Assembly (NCBI GenBank): GCA_003427395.1
Contig: BFEA01000141.1
Location: 2,562,153 to 2,583,176, forward strand
Origin: Chara braunii
Taxonomy: Eukaryota; Streptophyta; Charophyceae; Charales; Characeae
DNA length: 21,024 bases
Direction of reading: 5' to 3'
In this document: piece after piece, positions 17,288 through 21,024 of the stretch
Position numbering within the stretch: the first letter of the stretch is position 1
Layout: each line of letters opens with the position of its first letter
The notes under the pieces: model-generated
The model's database searches: none
What the model saw: the letters and a program-made list of their open reading frames with translations, nothing else
What the model was told of the DNA's origin: nothing
Translations under genes and position numbers: made by a program

Positions 17288-17697
17288 ACCACTTCAGGAC
17301 ACCCTTCACCACTTCAGCCTGCCAAAACAGGTGGTTTTCAGGGTCTTCGGACCTTTCACCACTTCAGGGTTCAGGTCCAAAAATCATGAACGGTCCTGAA
17401 GTGGCGAAAGTTCCGAAGACCCTGAAAACCACTTGTTTAGGCAGGCTGCATCCTCAAGTGGTGAAGGGTGGTTTTCATGGTCTTCAGACCTTTCACCACT
17501 TCAGGACCATTCAGGATTTTCAGACTGCCCAAAACTCTCACTTGACCACTTCAGGATACCCTTCACCACTTCAGGATACAGCCTGCCTAAACAGGTGGTT
17601 TTCAGAGTCTTCGAACCTTTCACCACTTCAAGACCATTCAGAATTTTCAGACTGCCCGAAACTCTCACTTCAGAATTTTCATTCCTGAATTTTCAGC
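17288..17697. repeat. Cluster of direct and inverted repeats (foldback)
   Basis: A unit containing CACCACTTCAGG, GCCTGCCTAAACAGGTGG, TTTTCAGGGTCTTCGGACC and CAGACTGCCC occurs at least three times in direct orientation (about 17288-17369, 17471-17575 and 17555-17670). One inverted copy lies at 17392-17470. The first and inverted copies form a foldback with arms of about 70-79 bp (17300-17369 against 17392-17470), with a 22-bp loop. The left arm lacks a few bases (GATACA) present in the third unit. The short word CCACTTCAGG recurs about seven times. No coding function is apparent. Confidence 0.8.
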
Positions 17698-18689
17698 TAC
17701 CCGATAACCGCTTGTGATTCTCCCGCAACATCACCCAGCAAACCCCTCCAAACAGCCAATCCCCCGCAGCACCCGGAAGTCTCATAAATGCAAGTATGCG
17801 CGGGGTCGTTCACATGCGAAAATAGGGATCGAAGAGGGGCTCATAAAGTAGGACGAATCGGGTAATAACAGTTGGAAACATAATTAGGCACAAAACCGAA
17901 GAGTTACAGAAAATTGTGAGGATTAGGTTCCTTTTAATTGCTTTTTAGTTTACTTCTGATTTTTAATACCGCCGCTAAAATAAATAAAATTCGGACATCG
18001 ACTCTGTCACAAAAACCCGCTCGCACGGAAGGCCGCACGCGCGTTTGTAACGGAGCGTCAGAGAAAAGGAAAATAAAGGGAAAATAGACCCCCATAAGCG
18101 GTGTTCAAAATAAGATAAAATAGTAGGTTAAAATATATAGTAGTAGGGGTTGTATCAGTGAGTGGAGGGGCAGAAAACAGCGGTCGACCCGGAGACCCCA
18201 TTTTTTCCTTCACCTGTCCGATAAAAGAAGAGTCAAAAATGGGCGTAGTCGACAGACGTAGACTCCTCAAACCCTCATTTCGGGTGGCCGACTGATCTGC
18301 GGCCGCCCGACAACGGTACCCCTACACTAGTGTCCTATCTCCTAGGAGGGTCTGACTCCAACACCCCAGTGCAACGTCGGATCCCCCGTCGACGCTGAAG
18401 AACAAAGTAGCAACTTGCAGTCCGTAGATGCAGAATGACTACTTTCCCTAAAGCTCGCCTACTTGAGGGAAGCTCTAAAATCGCCAGGTATCTCCCCTAA
18501 ATCAAATTCTAGGTGTGGGTGTCTCTCACTGTCGCCTCTCTCAAACTGTCGCATAAAGTCTCCACAAAATGTCTCACCACCCCAAACTTACTCTCAAACA
18601 ACCTAGTCAAGTCCAGTGTCGACCCAACACGACGTAAGGAGGTGGGGGCAGCTTCCCTTGACCACGCTGCCCCACTTCCCTCACGAATC
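17698..18689. other. Intergenic stretch without a recognised gene
   Basis: AT-rich to about 18270 and then GC-richer. A minus-strand frame (18509-18691, TTG start) contains RLFESKFGVVRHFVETLCDS, which is protein-like, but it lacks an ATG and a partner. A dense group of restriction-type palindromes lies at 18299-18393. Nothing else is recognised. Confidence 0.4.
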
Positions 18690-18733
18690 AACCCTAACCA
18701 TAAGTGGTGCCCTCAACCACTTAGGTTAGGGTT
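18690..18733. repeat. Telomere-like inverted repeat
   Basis: AACCCTAACC (18690-18699) pairs with GGTTAGGGTT (18724-18733), and TAAGTGG (18701-18707) pairs with CCACTTA (18717-18723). The result is a 17-bp stem with one bulged A and a 9-base loop. Each outer arm holds a TTAGGG/CCCTAA telomere-type word. Confidence 0.8.
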
Positions 18734-19938
18734 ACGGGCAGCCAACTCTCGCCAGCCAGTAGAATCCGCTTTGATAGCAATGTTATGATCATGAGAAAGC
18801 ACAATGCCGTCCAACTGCAAAAAGGAATGAATGACTTGAGAGGAGTGAGGGAAAGAAGAAGAAAAAAGAAGGAAGAAGATGATGTACACCAGCAAAGAAC
18901 AATGATAATTCCCTTCTTCTCGCCAACCATTCTCCTCCTCCTTTTCTCCTCCCGTCTTATTCAAACAATAAATAATAATAATAATGCTGAATCAACTTGA
19001 ATGGCTGAACCAGAATCAATATCCGAATCCCTCTTCTACTGCAGGTACAACATGAGGTCCACCATAGCCATGGCCACCCTTCTCCTTCCTCTTCTAGGGC
19101 CTTGCCTTGATGTGCAAAAGATCACTCAAAGCAGCTATGGCTGCTCTAGCTCAGGCCGCCATGCCTGACTCCGCCTCGAAGCTTCTTGGTGTAGCTCTAC
19201 CACAACTGGGGCCTTCCAGATGCAGCACCCCCCAAGGTGATGAAGATGGCATCCACAATAGCCAGGTCAGTACCTCTGGTGCTCCTTCCTCCCCAACAGC
19301 GCTCCAAGCAGCGTGTCGCCGAACATGCACACCGTAGAATGAGGAGGAGCTCTTTGCTCTTCCAGGAGATATGGCGGCCTGCTTGCCTCTTGGGTGGTGA
19401 CTTCCAGGCCATGTGGCCTCCAAGCAACCAGTACCTCCTCCCTTTCGGAGGGAAACATCATTGCAGACTCTGATATTGCCCGTACACTGGTACCCGCCTA
19501 GACCTAGCCTCTAGAAATGCCAACTTTTTCTTCTTCTGCTCAGCATCGGGTACCCGGCACATCTACCTCTACTTTGTGTGGTACCGCCCTACCTGCTACT
19601 TGAGTGTTTTCCGCTGCTCTAAGTGTCGCGGGCCTCTTTCCCCACCACTTGAGTGTTTTCCCCGCTGCAAGCCTCAATGTCATGGCCACAGGTAAGTACC
19701 GGCCCTTCGGGCCTCCCGCACGGATGAGTACCCTTGCGGGTCACACACACACGCAAACTGACCAGCACTCAGACAGGCACGCAGACCAGTAAGCACGCAC
19801 ACACACAGACTTAGAAAACTCAGCAACAAGCAGAAAATTCAGCAAGGCATACATTCCATTGGAAAAACTCAGAAATCAGTTGTGTCTCAGTCCGTGTTTG
19901 GCAGGTCATTACATAATTTCTGTATGCAGTGAATAGCC
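18734..19938. other. Low-complexity intergenic stretch
   Basis: Holds an AG-rich part (18840-18885), a CT-rich part (18910-18960), a short AAT repeat (18967-18983) and CA-rich sequence (19742-19808). ACTTGAGTGTTTTCC occurs twice, 49 bp apart (19598-19612 and 19647-19661). Frames at 19107-19473 are open on both strands without recognisable content. No gene is defined. Confidence 0.4.
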
Positions 19939-20193
19939 ATGCCCTCTGTCAAGGTCAAACGCATAAGGAAGGTGGACGGCAAAATACAACAGAAGCAGGG
20001 AAGCCAAGTTCGATGCTCCTCCATTAAATTCCATTCACACAACAACAGAACGGAGCTGCTTTCTAAGGCCCACATAAACAAAATAGGGATGAGCATTTTG
20101 GGGCTCCTCAAAACAACATTCAAATCATTGAAAGATGCGCCCAAGGAAGAAATAATAGTAATGGATCTGCAAAAAAATGGTACCCATTATTGA
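19939..20193 (+). CDS. Small basic hypothetical protein, 84 aa
   Basis: ATG at 19939 to TGA at 20191-20193. The protein is Lys/Arg-rich at its start (MPSVKVKRIRKVDGKIQQKQ), with a mixed middle and a short helical stretch (LLKTTFKSLKDAPKEE). An opposing minus frame (19887-20144) is almost as long but begins with TTG. Neither matches a family I know. It could be chance or a transposon fragment. Confidence 0.2.
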   Translation: MPSVKVKRIRKVDGKIQQKQGSQVRCSSIKFHSHNNRTELLSKAHINKIGMSILGLLKTTFKSLKDAPKEEIIVMDLQKNGTHY

Positions 20194-20498
20194 TTATCAC
20201 GACTTACAATGAACTTCGGGACCACACCATGTTTTTCTGGTTGTCTGACATGGCCTTCACTGTGTCTCCTGACTCAGGTCCCACAGGCCCACCGGACACA
20301 ATAGATGGCACACCACAAGGAGTCCACAGCTGCACAACTCAATTTCAAAATTCAAAGCCATCAGTTAGGATCACACAACATCAATTTGTTGGGTTAGTCA
20401 GATGTAAATGTAAATGAGTATTGGCTGGTACAAACAACCCGATTATCTACTTCCAATAAGAGTAATTGATTGGATTCTGGATATCGGGCCCTATTTTC
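20194..20498. other. Non-coding stretch
   Basis: No gene or repeat is seen, only short open frames of mixed composition. Confidence 0.4.
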
Positions 20499-21024
20499 TG
20501 TACAGTCGGCCGCCCTAAGTGAAGGCAGGCTCGACCCAGGGCCTACAGGCCTACTTTTGGGGTCACCGCTGGGCAATTTCAGGCAGTTGCGCAGCGCCAG
20601 TTGGTTGAGAGCGCCCAGGCCCAGGCTGCCTTTTTCCGTGTGTAACTGAGGCAGGCCCTGGGCCAGATACGCAACATGGACCGAACACAGGCCGAGGGCA
20701 GTTGGACACGGGCAACCACCAGAGGCCCAGGGCCTGATTCTTGTGGACTGGGGCACAGCCTCTCTGGGCCTACCGGAAGCTTCTGGGGAGGGGCCCAGTG
20801 CAGCCAGGCTCCATGCAGCAGGCAGGCAACTTCCATTTAGGAAAGTGCCTGCCCACGCATTCCTCATTTGGGCACTGGCTGCATGCTGCGCTATACGCTG
20901 GCCAGCGCTCACACGCTCACAGGCGAGCTGGAAGGAGCAGGCAGCCATAGCCGAGCTGCGCTGCTGTATGCTAGATGGGGCGCATGGTGGTCCTTGGGTG
21001 CACGTGGCATCTGTGAGTGGGGGA
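20499..21024 (+). repeat. Start of another related LTR, cut by the window end
   Basis: From TGTACAGTCGGCCG the sequence becomes GC-rich. It contains CGCCCTAAGTGAAGGC (20511-20526), identical over 16 bases to 4719-4734 of the central LTRs. It also has GGCAGCCATAGC (20940-20951), one base different from 5246-5257. The two landmarks are in the same order and orientation, about 430 bp apart here against about 530 bp in the complete LTR. The similarity between them is low, so it belongs to a different subfamily or is old. The 5' limit at the TG is a guess. Confidence 0.4.

Noticed and set aside
17288-17697. CRISPR array
   Set aside because: Repeats are uneven in length, occur in both orientations and lack regular spacers, and the context is eukaryotic.

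Overview
The window looks like repeat-rich nuclear DNA from a green-lineage eukaryote, most likely a streptophyte alga of the Chara type. I infer this from a Ty3 chromovirus primed by plant-type initiator tRNA-Met, a C-terminal chromodomain, C-to-T damage in CG and CHG contexts (the plant cytosine methylation contexts), abundant microsatellites and the absence of compact genes. The species call rests on recollection of similar charophyte elements and was not tested. No intact host gene can be defended.

The centre (4641-13792) is a complete Ty3/gypsy LTR retrotransposon of about 9.15 kb. It has two 1.14-kb LTRs about 99.2% identical, a 4-bp target duplication, a tRNA-Met primer site, a leader of about 1.3 kb, gag, pol (protease, reverse transcriptase, RNase H, integrase, chromodomain) and a polypurine tract. 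Every coding block is broken: a 55-bp duplication, an in-frame stop and a frameshift in gag; a DTG-to-DIG protease change; two TAG stops in the RT-RNase H part; a deletion in RNase H; and a TGA plus a lost zinc-binding histidine in integrase. The four in-frame stops are each explained by one C-to-T change at CG or CHG.

Left flank (1-4640): GC-rich LTR-like sequence, a broken plus-strand frame (461-923), a hypothetical frame (1504-2058), a (GA)n tract, a probable remnant of a related LTR ending near 2691, and a frameshifted minus-strand coding relic (2833-3582). About 1 kb with no recognisable gene then precedes the element.

Right flank (13793-21024): A/T tracts, an AT-rich organelle-like segment (14336-14587), a (CT)n tract, a 55-A tract next to a minus-strand tRNA with a CAU anticodon, a trinucleotide repeat, a CT-rich minisatellite, a small minus-strand frame (17020-17286), a cluster of direct and inverted repeats (17288-17697), a telomere-like hairpin (18690-18733), a small basic ORF, and the start of another related LTR running off the window end (from about 20499).

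I see no convincing new gene system. The items most worth following up are the uneven LTR divergence, the methylation-type decay signature, the foldback repeat cluster and the tRNA/poly-T unit.
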